This document shows, in pieces, positions 53,916 to 64,000 of a stretch of DNA of 64,000 nt. The stretch spans positions 12,108,001 through 12,172,000 of the forward strand of contig OV884060.1 in the NCBI GenBank assembly GCA_930367215.1, given 5' to 3'. The notes beneath the pieces are model-generated. The model was not told where the DNA came from. It did not search any database and worked only from the letters and a program-made list of their open reading frames with translations. The position numbers and the translations under genes are program-made. Source of the DNA: Pollenia angustigena (Eukaryota > Arthropoda > Insecta > Diptera > Polleniidae). Each line of letters begins with the position of its first letter. Position 1 is the first letter of the stretch.

Positions 53916-55811
53916 GAACGCACAGACATTGTTAGATACGAAAAGGTAGGCTTATCCCAATCTGTCAAGGTGTAACAAACATCACTATTGTGGTGTGGGT
54001 ATAACGAAGTTTATATTTTATGTGTTGCCCTGTATAATCAGAATTTTCAAATATTTCCAACATAATCCTTGGAAAATTAGTTGGTTTGGAGGATTAAAAA
54101 ATTTTCTTGATAAAATTTACATGATTTACTAAAATCTAGTAATATTTTTTATAAATGTATGTTTTCGAGCAAAATGATTTTATCTTCTTGCTTTTACAAC
54201 GTCTTTAGGCATCAAAAGCTAATAAAAATTCTTATCAAATTCCCCACCTAAAACCCTAAAACAGCTAATTAATGACCATCATATTGTTTTTTTTTTTTTT
54301 TTAATACATACTAGAAAACTTAATAGATCAAAACAAATAAGATAGCGTATTAACGCTATAGATGTTTACTTAAAAAGAAAACAAATGAAGATTTCGAATG
54401 GCTAAGCAAATATTTGATCAGATCATGTCTCTATTCCAAAAGTTCAAAACAAACAAAAAATTAAACTAATAAAAAAAAAACTAAAAAAGAACTTGATATG
54501 AAAATCACTGATAAAAATTTAAGCAACTCTTACTGAATGTAAGGGAAGATAAGAATAGTTTAAGGTGTTGAATAGGCAACGTAGCTTTAACATTTACACT
54601 ACAACAAACTTTTGCTTTACTTCTTGTTAATGCTAGAAGTATTTATGCTTAGACCTTAAAAATATTTGACGAAAAAAAAAGCATGACCGGTAGATTGATC
54701 AAATTTTATCCTTATTTTTAAACAATTTTTATTGTCAACCTTAACTTTATCTGTAAGAAGATAATTGTAATTTGTAATTTAGATGCTGTTAAATGATGTT
54801 TCATCAATCAAACTTTTCTGCAAAATCAATGTATTTTTTAATAAAACTAGTGGTTACGTTTAGCTTAAGATTTTTATTTTCTTAAAAGCTTATTTTGTTT
54901 AAATATTATAAATCATTTTTTTGTTTAAACATATAATGCAAACAAGACCTAAAAGCCTTTCCCTAAAGCTCTTACTTCAATCATTTATAAACTTTAAAAA
55001 CAAGTAATGCTTTCAAAAGGTTAAAATAAAAAAAAAGCTTTGCAAAAAGTTTAATGGATGATTTTGTTCAAAAGAACATGAAATATTTATTTTTTATTTT
55101 TAAGCTTTTTTCAAGAATTTTAAGCTTTTCAATTTTAAAGCATTTCGAATCACTCTGCCTAAGTCTGTTAGTATTTTTTTGGGTTTACATAGGGCAATTG
55201 TGTTTAACGACCAGACTTAAGTTTTTCTCGCATGTTTTAGAAAAAATGTAAAACAGAAAAGTTTCGAGGAAATTTATGAAAAATATTTAGTGTAAATAAA
55301 TGCAAGAAGCTTTGGTTGAGTTAAAAAAAAATACAAATATCCAAATACAATTTTTTAAATTAAAAATTTTATTAACTTTTATTAAAAATAAATAAAAATT
55401 TTTTCAGCGCTAAAGCTTTTAAATTAAAAAAAAAAAAATTTTAATGAAAATTTTAATAAAATGCTTTAAAAAATAATAATAAATACGTAATATTGTTCTG
55501 GGCATAGTTTGCAATCGCTTAAAAATTAACAATGTGTGTGGTTGCGAAAAAATTTCTTGCTTTTTTAAAGCTTTTTAAAAAAAGCTTTCTTCTAAGCCGA
55601 TATTCAAAAAAGCTTTAGAACTTCTGTTATAACAATAATATAATTTTTCTTTTCATATTCAAGTATGACTTAATTCAATCGTTTATAAAAGCGTAATTTT
55701 CCTAAAGTTGAACACAAATTTAATTACAACCGGATCATGACTCTCTGTAGCGTGAAATCTGCCAAATCATAAAGGTTTAAAAAACAATTTTACAATTCGT
55801 TGTTTTTTTTC

Positions 55812-55840
55812 TATAAAAACGCGCAAGCTTTTCAATTCAG
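55812..55840 (+). promoter_or_regulatory. Core promoter of P450 B (TATA box and initiator)
   Basis: TATAAAA at 55812-55818 and ATTCAGC with its A at 55839, the same 27-bp spacing as copy A, about 45 nt before the ATG. The proximal 300 bp are nearly identical to copy A. Copy B lacks about 115 bp present in A at roughly 34236-34350. Confidence 0.6.
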
Positions 55841-55883
55841 CAAATAGTAAATTAGTAATCGTTGTTTATTAAACAACAGCAAA

Positions 55884-57469
55884 ATGGAAGTAACAACGGC
55901 TTTACTCTACGTAATAATCGTCATAGTTTCACTGGCGATATATTTTCTGAAACGCAATTTGAGTTATTGGAAGAATCATGGCATACCACATGAAGAACCC
56001 CACATATTAATGGGCAATTTTAAGGGTATACGAACTACCCATCAGATTGGAGAAATAGTATCGGAATATTATAAAAAATTTAAAGGAACCGGTCCCTTTG
56101 CTGGCATCTATAGGGTACAGCGCCCGGCTGTAGTGCTGCTGGACAAATTACTAATTAAAAATGTGCTTATCAAGGATTTTAGTAACTTTACGGATCGTGG
56201 ACTGTACTATAATGAAAAATCTGATCCCTTGACAGGTCATTTGGTTTTAGTAGATGGTCAAAAATGGAAAGCTTTGAGAAATAAACTATCGCCAGTTTTT
56301 ACTACGGGAAAAATGAAGTACATGTACCCTACGCTTTTAAAAGTGGCCGATAAATTTATGCAGGTCTTAAGCGAAAAAGTGAAAGCGGACCCTGTTGTAA
56401 ATGTTCACGAAATGTTGGGTCGTTATACCATGGATATTATAAGTAGTTGTGGTTTTGGAATTGAGTGCAACTGCTTAACTAATTCCAAATCCGAGTTTCC
56501 TCATTTCAGCAAAAAGTCAATTACGGTACAACGCCATAATGCGTTGATTATGGCCTTAATAGACAGTTTCCCTAAACTGGCCCGAAAACTTGGCATGCGA
56601 ATTATACCCGAAGATGTTCACCAATTCTTTATGAGAACGATCAAGGACACTATAGCGTACAGAGAAGAACATAAAATACAAAGAAAAGATTTCTTAAATA
56701 TCCTACTCGAGTTGAAGAATAATGAAGGTGAAAAGTCGGGCCTGGGTGGTTTAAGTGTAGAGGAGATTTGTGCCCAAGTTTTTGTTTTCTTTCTGGCAGG
56801 TTTTGAAACTTCTTCTTCAACAATGACTTATGCTCTTTATGAATTGGCTCAGCAACAGGATATTCAGGAACGCCTAAGGCAAGAGGTTAATGAGGTTATA
56901 GAAAATAGCGCCGACAGCCAACTGAGTTTTGACAATCTTAAGGAAATGACCTATTTGGATCAAGTATTGTCGGGTAAGTACACGCGCACTTTATTTTTAG
57001 TTTCAGGATTGTTTTAAACAAAAAATTTTTTTTATTTTCTACAGAAACTCTACGCAAATATCCTGTTGTACCCCTGCTAGGCCGCCAGGCCTTAAATGAT
57101 TATGTAGTTGCCGGTCATTCTAGTTATGTGATTAAAAAAGGCATGCCTGTGTTTATACCCGTCTTAGGTATTCATCATGATCCTGAGTTTTATCCAAATC
57201 CCCAAGAGTTCGACCCTGAACGCTTTGCACCAGAAGTGGCTAAACTGCGGGACTCTGTCGAATATTTGCCTTTTGGTGATGGTCCCCGCAATTGCATCGG
57301 TGATCGTTTTGGCCAAATGCAATCCCGTTTAGGTTTGGCCTATTTAATAAGACATTTCCGTTTCACAACCTGCCCTAAGACTGAGATGCCCATTGTATAT
57401 TGTCCAAGAGCTACCATTTATGTACCAAAAAATTGTATCTATTTAAATCTTGAGGAAATAAAATTTTGA
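55884..57469 (+). CDS. Cytochrome P450, CYP6A-like (copy B), two exons
   Basis: Exons 55884-56973 and 57045-57469 with a 71-bp GTAAGT..TCTACAG intron give 504 residues. Predicted to be a microsomal monooxygenase anchored by residues 3-21. Motifs are WKALR (128-132), I-helix AGFETSSST (305-313), ETLR (364-367), PERF and haem loop PFGDGPRNCIG with the Cys ligand at 447, all closer to the CYP6 consensus than copy A (Ala305, Asn446). It differs from A at about 20 residues: one (His32) in the first 267, the rest after Lys268, plus two residues fewer at the C-terminus. AATAAA at 57480-57485, right after the stop, and another near 57713 are possible polyadenylation signals. No defect is visible; substrate unknown. 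Confidence 0.95.
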
Positions 57470-57770
57470 TAAGGCCATAAATAAATGAAGAAAGTATTTT
57501 TTTTGAACTCAAGGGACACAACTATTAAAATTTTGAGATAAAAAACAACTTTGCATACATTTTTTAAATGAATTATTTTTACCTGAAACTTTTAAGTGAA
57601 AACTTTAAAGCTTTGTTCACAATGAAAGCAATAATTTCGTTTTTTCTTCTCTCTAATTTCTTCCCAAAGTATTTCATATATGTATTTTTCTTTTATTTTT
57701 GAAACAAAAATTTAAATAAAGTTTTTATTTAAAAAGTTGAGTCAACTTCTACTTCAGCAACAATTTGTAT

Positions 57771-58061
57771 CAAGGCGAAATCAGACAAGGTGGTCTTATT
57801 TTGAAAACATCTACAACACTGTAAAATATTTTAACGTTATGTCAAAAATAATGCAAATATTTCATTTTGTTTTTTATTTTAAATTGTGTGTTTTGAAATT
57901 TAATAATATAAAAAAATTGTATGTATAATTTTTAGCGAAAATTATAAAACTTTGTTAAGATTCCCCAAAACCACCAGGTCGGTTTACCATTTTGACACGT
58001 ATTAAGTTGTCAGCTCTTTCTTACACATCAAGATAATTTCACCTGATGCAAGTTCGCCTTG
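57771..58061. mobile_element. 291-bp hAT-like MITE 3' of P450 B
   Basis: CAAGGCGAA and TTCGCCTTG ends are flanked by perfect 8-bp duplications, ATTTGTAT (57763-57770, 58062-58069). The related upstream repeat at 33925-34260 has only one GCAACAATTTGTAT at this place, which acts as an empty site. Confidence 0.8.
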
Positions 58062-59062
58062 ATTTGTATAAATTGTTTAGAACGTTTATAATAACTTTAT
58101 TTAGTTTAAGATGAAAATTTTAACAAAATGTTCCAAAAATTAATAATAAATACGAAACATTGTGCTGGGAAAAATTTTGCAAACGGTTTCTCTATTTGAA
58201 ATCTGTGTGGTCGCGGAAAAAATTGTTGCTCTATTATGAACACCAGTGAAAATTTTGCAGCCTATTGTGAACTAAGCTAAACTGCCTGTTTTTCAAACTA
58301 AAATAAAAATGTTTATTTAGAAATTTTATTGAAAACAATAACAAATTTGATTTTTTTATTGCTGTTTTAAAATAAATTCCCAAGCGAAAATATTCATTTT
58401 ATTTTTAAAAACAGACAATAAAGGTGGATTATTCGATGCGTTCCGAACAATATTTTTGTCCAAAAAAAAAAAAAAAAAAATTTACTGAGGGTGATTCACC
58501 CATTTTGCACAACAAGCAAACTTCTTATGTATCTTGAATTGTTTGTTAAAGAAAATGGAGAGGAAAATAAAAGTCATATTATTTTTAATTATTTTCATCC
58601 CATCAACAATAAATTTTAGAGTTTTTTCAAGAATAAAAATTTGGGAATTAAGCACGAATAACAAATTCTATTAAATTAAAATTGTGTATTCCCAAGTCCC
58701 AAGTCCCAGGCAAGTGCACGGCTTAAAAAAGCTTAAACTGGCAACATGAATTAAAATCAAACCAATTCAAGAAATTACTTGCCCAACGAAATAATTTTCA
58801 TCTCTCTCTTCAAAGTAAGACGTCAAACTCAATATCAAAAAAAAATTTGGCATTGACAAAATCATTGTGCGGAACGCAAGCTTAAGTGTACATTTTGCCA
58901 TTTCGGTCAAAATCTTGATTAATAGCAGGCAGAATTTAAAAAAATAAATACCAAGTACAAAATATGATACACAACGATTGTGAGCCGATTTTTCTGGTAA
59001 AATTACAATTCTGCTTTGTAAATACCCGTTAAGCTAGAAACGAACTTCATCGTTGGTTAAAC

Positions 59063-59202
59063 TTCCAGTTGGTTCTCAGCCCATTTAACGATCGCACGAT
59101 GCAATTGATGGTCCAATGACTTTAATTCTTGCTCCAATCGGATCTTATATGGACGTAGGCCAAGATCTTTCCTCAAAAGTTTGCATGGTGTGGACGGGCA
59201 CA
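59063..59202 (-). pseudogene. Mariner-like transposase N-terminal/linker relic (copy B)
   Basis: Paralogue of 38285-38425; the minus strand again reads LRKDLGLRPYKIRLEQELK and is broken in the same way. Confidence 0.65.
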
Positions 59203-59738
59203 CTTACATCTACTGTGGTGATGTCTTTTTCTGTAATATTATCCCAAAGAGTAAATGTAGTTGTGAGTTGATCGATAGTATTACGAATTAGTTGCTCGGA
59301 AAGACGATTTTCGCACCGGACATTTTAGAAGTGGTCTATAAGTATGGCAAACAGAGCGCGAATTTTTTAAATAAATTTCCGCGATTTGTAATAGTAAAAT
59401 AAAAAAAAATTCCAAAAATACTTCATTAGTATGACAGCTGGTTTCAATGTTATCCCTTTCTACGCAGTCTTTTAAAACATTTTTAAAAATTCAACGAAAT
59501 TCACCGAATTATTTGGCAAAAAAATTTTATAAAAAACTTATCGCTTGCCAGAAATTTTGACATAAAATTTTATCGCCAACAAAATAACTAAAGCAAAAAT
59601 ATAGTCAGCCATAATTTTTCGTTAAAAACTTATGTATACTTAGCCATAATTTTTTAACACAAGGCAAATTTTTCTTTAGCCATGTTTTTCAACAAAACAT
59701 GTTTTATTTGCCACATCTTTTAATTGAAATAATTATTT

Positions 59739-59989
59739 CCCAGTAAAAACTTCGCCTACAAAATAATGTGTTAAGTAATCAGAAAAACATAAAAGCTCTT
59801 CTTACAATTCCACTGAATGAACCAATGAATTTTACAAGGGATGTCCCAAAATTCATAAGTAAATCATTATTTTTTTACCTACGTGTATCCAGAAAAAAGT
59901 AGTTATAGAAGCAGTTATGAAAAAAGGCTATTAAATAATGAGTGAAAGAAGCTCTTAATATTGAAAAAGTGAGCAAGGTTTTTACTGGG
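59739..59989. mobile_element. CCCAGTAAAAACTT MITE (copy B)
   Basis: Paralogue of 38960-39237 with several small deletions. Confidence 0.7.
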
Positions 59990-61236
59990 TTGTTATTGGA
60001 ATTCTATCGCTAGTAAGCCCATTCCTTCTGGCTATAGCTTGTCATGGACGGCTTACGATATAAATGTCTACTTTGAGATACATTAAACAAGGAATGCTTA
60101 AACAGGTGGTCTGTCAGATATTTTTTGTCTGAGTAAAGAAATGTGAATTCAATGTTAAATATTTAAAATTTCCCTTTAAAGGCGAAGCCAGAGAAAGAGA
60201 ACATTAAGTTTTGAAACAAACGTCTGCAATTGTTTGACAAAATTTCCGGTTATTTCAAATCATTTTTAAAGAAATCATCTTAAGAGAATGTTAGTGTCGA
60301 CGACATCTTTCTGTCAATGTATTACAAGCATCTCTTTTTCTGTTATCTAAGAAAATGATAACATAAATTTTTTTGTAAAAAAATCCATGTTATTTACCAG
60401 AAAATGTTAAGTTGCATCGACTCTTTAACTTATCCTGTTTAGTAACATTTGAAAATAAGCCAAAATCTTATTACGACCAAAAATAATGCATGGTTTTATG
60501 TGGCTAGTGTTTTGCGTTAACTTAAAGCGTTTAAATCGTGAAAATAATAAAAGGAAATTTTTCGCATTTGTAACAAATTATGAGATATTTTACGTATTAA
60601 GAAAGAATTTTAACTTACAAAGTGTTTTTAGCTTTTCTGAATTAACTACGGATGAGAAATTTTAAATAAGTTGCATAAGAAATTAATCATACGCCAACAA
60701 ACATAAAAAAAAAAATTTACAATTGCAAAGGAATAATTAGAAATTAATGGTATTTCTTATAAAACAAATAAATAAATAAATTTAATTGTTAAAACGCAAA
60801 AGAGTGTAATTAACAAAAAATTAAAAATCGAGTTTTTGATTGATTATTATAAGCGTCATTATTGTCTCGTCAAATTTTTACACTTCTGCGATAAATAATT
60901 ATGCTTTTATTTACGAAAAAAGGGGCCGTAACTTCAAGTCTGTTTAATTGATAAATGCAAAACGACGCAATTAACCCTAGAATACTAACATACGTAGATT
61001 TTACGTGTAGTTTTTTTGTAATGGCTGCTTTGCAAGCGTGTAGCGTCCTCACAACACAAAATTTCACAAGTGCTTGCAGCAATAGCTTTTAAACAGGCAC
61101 AAAATCAAAAACAAAACATTTTTAGTCTTCAAAGTCCTTTGAGGCTGTGTTCTATAAAATACTACAACGTAAATGTTTCATACAAATCGGCAATATGCAG
61201 TGAGCACCAAATAAAATTTTTTCTTGAAATGTTGGT
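59990..61236. other. Shared duplicated intergenic sequence, no gene
   Basis: Aligns with 39238-40300 and 41388-41714. Contains the empty sites for the hAT at 40301 and the MITE at 41528. Confidence 0.55.
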
Positions 61237-64000
61237 GTAGTAGTAGTAGTTAACTTTATTGAGACTTCTTTTTTTCATATTACAAGATTTAGGAACATTT
61301 AAAATTATTAGAAAAATTTAAAACTATAGCGTATTATTTTAATTTCATGAGCATTTATTTGGTTATGCGACTAGCTTATCAAAATTCAAGAAACCTTAAT
61401 TATATATAAAATTAATTATTAATATTGAATGAAACAATGCTTGCTCCCGACATTTAGCAATACTAGTAGAGTTGTATCTACATTTTATAAACTTAATACT
61501 TAAAAATCTTAAAAGCTAAATCTTAAAACTATTTAGAACAAAAATAAAAAAAAAATAATAAAATGAAAAACAAAAAAGAAAATTAATTTAAAATAATAAT
61601 TTTTACCCCCTATGTATTCCGGGAGTAGTATGTGAGTAGAAGTTTACACCAGGAAAATGGCTCGGTGTTTCATGTAAAATTCCAACCGTGGAAAGGTAGT
61701 TAGTGTTTGACCAACTTAATCCTTGCTCGTTTGACAGAATATCTTGCATTACATTGCCGTCAAAATAAGACAGTCTGTCAACAAAGCTTTTCATCAACTC
61801 AAGAACATAGAAAGAAAGCAGACATATTTTGGCCTCCTCATAAATAAATTTATTTGAAAATCTTTTATGATAAGTCTTAAAATTCTTCTCTATGCACTTT
61901 CGTACAATGTGTCGTTCAAAAATTTCCATCTTTCTCATTAAAGTTTTTGAAATGCTGAACCATACTGGAAAAGCATAAAGAAGAATTGGTCTTATACTCA
62001 CTTTATACAACAGTAATTTAGTATTAATTGGCAAGAATTTACTATTAAATAGTTTTGAAAAGGCACCTTTAACACGATTAGCCTTCTCCAAATTAGAAAC
62101 AACATGTTTATTAAACTTTAATAGTTTGTTAAAGTTTACGCCAAGATATTTAATGTTATCCATAAACGTGATTTCAGAACCATTTAATATTTATTTCAAA
62201 TTCTTGCTCTCCGGAACAACAGTATATTTACATTTGCCGGAAGCATTTCTTAAACATATTGCATTGCTTTTCGAGGCATTAATTTTTATTCCCCAATGAG
62301 AATAAAATTTATCAACATATTTTAGGTGCGATGAAACACGTTGGAGAGCAATTTGAGGTGACTCGTCATGAGAATAAAGCAGAGAATCGTCGGCATAAAG
62401 TATTCCTTGGGAATCATTATATTCATGGGGAAAATCATGTATAAAAATATTATATAAATGAGGCGCCAATACAGATCCCTGCGGAACGCCACAAGAAACA
62501 CAACCCTCAGATGATAACACATTATCCATCTGAACGCAAAACCTTCTGTCCTCGAAAAAACTTCGAAAAAGTTTTATAAACGATGATTCAAAACCTATCT
62601 CTATCATTTTGAATAAAATGCCGTCATGGTAGGCCTTATCAAAAGCCTTCTCGATGTCAAGAGAAACTGCGACAGTGCATTGGCCCTTTCTTAAATTCTG
62701 TACAACTTCAGAGTGGAATTACAAAAGAGCATGAATAGTGGAATTACCTTTCTCAAAACCGAATTGGTTTTGGGGAATATACGGTTCATTTAGAGATATA
62801 TCCATTTTCTCTCGAATTATTCTTTCAAATAACTTCCCTAGATTAGAAAGTAACGAAATTGGTCTTAAGCTGTTAACATCGCTTTTACCCTTCTCTTTCG
62901 GAATAGGAACGATTTTTGCAATTTTCCATACACGAGGGAAATAACAATTATTTAAACAATTATTGAACAATAGTGTGAGATACTCAAAAGCCTTAACTGG
63001 AAATTTTTTAATTAAATAATTTGATATACCATCCAAACCACACGATTTCTTATTATTTACTAATTTAGAAAACTCCAAAATTGCATTTAAATTCGTAAAT
63101 TTTGGGTTGCCTACATTATTCAATGATGTAATGCCATCATTGAATGATATACAATTAGAAACTTGAGAAATCGTGTCCGTGATTGCTTCAGTTATTTCTG
63201 AAATATTTCTATTTGGAGGAGAACCTTCATAAACCGATGTAAAATGTTCCTTTCAAGCATCTAGTTTTTGATCAAACTGAATAATTTTGACACCATTGAC
63301 TGAAACATCCTTAATGTGAGAACGATTTTTATTTCCTATCATTTTAAAAATTTGTTTATAAGCCCATGGGCCAGGCTTTATTTCCCTTTATCTTTCATTA
63401 AAAAGGTTGGCCTGTTCCTTTTCGATCTGTTCCTTTATTATAATTTTAAGTAAATCTAATTGTTTCGAAATAAGCAAATATTTAGGGTGTCTCCTGTTAA
63501 ATGTTCTTGTAAAAATTCTCTTCAAGTCCCTTTGCCAGTTATACTTAATCCTTAGGAACTTTTTTACTTTTTCCAAGATAATATATTTCCGATTTTTGTT
63601 TTCCATTTTTCTTGAATGAATATTCGTTATAAAACTAACAGATGTATTAAATTCTTCTATAAAGTATTCTATTTCATCGTTAGTTAATTTTCTATTGTTG
63701 GGGGGAAAGTGATTTAACAGGCTATTACTAATATCTATTTTAAATTCATTCCAATTTGTTTCCTTAAATGACACAAAATGATTTCGAGTTTCAAAAATAA
63801 GGTTGAAATCTGAAAGGTATATTTGAAGTCCTAAAGGTATATGATCCGAAAAAGTAGGAAGTGTAGATGTTTTACAATTTTTGTGGAAACTATCAATAAT
63901 GTTTGTGCTTACTATGAAGTGGTCTAAATGAGAGGATCCCCCATGGTAGGTGGGGTATGAATCACAAATTCTCGTAACCGAAATAGATTCGTCTTGAAGC
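61237..64000 (-). mobile_element. APE-type non-LTR retrotransposon, 3' two-thirds, runs off the window
   Basis: The element lies on the minus strand with its 3' end at about 61237, where a short (CTA)n tail (about 61237-61250) takes the place of poly(A). The 3' UTR spans about 61251-61602. It replaces the continuation of the segmental duplication, so it may have inserted at or formed the copy-B breakpoint. The 5' part is beyond base 64000. Confidence 0.8.
61603..64000 (-). pseudogene. LINE ORF2: endonuclease end and reverse transcriptase, several breaks
   Basis: From the window edge the minus strand reads PTYHGGSSHLDHFIVS and FSDHIPL (last part of an APE endonuclease with its SDH motif), then a linker to a stop at 63388-63390, another stop near 63258, and the RT fingers: SCGLDGISNYLIKKFP, PIPKEKGKSD, LRPISLLSNLGKLFERIIRE and QNQFGFEKGNSTIHALL (stop at 62719). 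After a frame change comes VAVSLDIEKAFDKAYHDG (motif A), CGVPQGSVLAP and the catalytic LYADDSLLY, and after another break near 62180 the C-terminal domain with YLGVNFNKLLKFNKHV. All catalytic motifs remain, but at least two stops and two frame changes rule out function. It is probably a Jockey-related clade; the exact clade is not assigned. Confidence 0.85.

Larger units (their letters stand above)
48467..61236 (+). repeat. Segmental duplication, copy B
   Basis: Collinear with 26205-41714. It lacks every insertion listed as private to copy A, and has private insertions of its own: the piggyBac-like composite 49207-53308 and the hAT-type MITE 57771-58061. It ends where a LINE begins, near 61237. 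Confidence 0.9.

Overview
The window looks like AT-rich nuclear DNA from a higher (probably calyptrate) fly. The evidence is two CYP6-type cytochrome P450 genes with a short phase-1 intron, Jockey-clade and other non-LTR retrotransposons, and a dense mix of hAT, mariner/Tc1, pogo-like, piggyBac-like, Helitron/Helentron and MITE relics. No bacterial, plasmid or organellar features were seen. The only host genes I can support are the two P450 paralogues; almost everything else readable is mobile-element sequence.

Layout. Positions 1-451 are the 3' end of a decayed Helitron. At 3281-11074 lies a very large foldback (long inverted repeat) element whose left arm is split by a nearly intact Jockey-clade LINE on the minus strand (4024-8489, 11-bp target duplication) and by a second, TA-flanked insertion (8544-9464). 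From 11 to 21.5 kb there are small inverted-repeat elements and fragments of three transposon proteins. At 21585-24088 a hAT element (8-bp duplication) holds a pogo-like element, which in turn holds a mariner relic.

From about 26.2 kb to the end of the comparison lies a direct segmental duplication: copy A (about 26.2-41.7 kb) and copy B (about 48.5-61.2 kb), each with one complete CYP6A-like gene (A: 34673-36263; B: 55884-57469). Because the copies align, each serves as the empty-site control for insertions in the other. Copy A alone carries two hAT elements, a 5'-truncated LINE, two MITEs and a 2.5-kb array of about 562-bp tRNA-like repeat units bounded by an 11-bp target duplication. Copy B alone carries a 4.1-kb piggyBac-like composite containing a Tc1-like element with very long inverted repeats. 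Between the copies (41.7-48.5 kb) are a mini-me/Helentron-like element and a second piggyBac-like composite. Copy B is cut off at about 61.24 kb by a degenerate APE-type LINE (minus strand) that runs off the window edge.

Gene relationships. The P450 pair is a recent duplicate with mosaic divergence: one base difference in the first 800 coding bases, then about 6% in the next 290, with amino-acid changes grouped near the I-helix, after ExxR, at the haem loop and near the C-terminus. Direct repeats flank the genes, which fits amplification by unequal exchange and patching by gene conversion. The strongest candidate for something undescribed is the tRNA-like, B-box-containing repeat family with a tandem array flanked as a single insertion by one target duplication.
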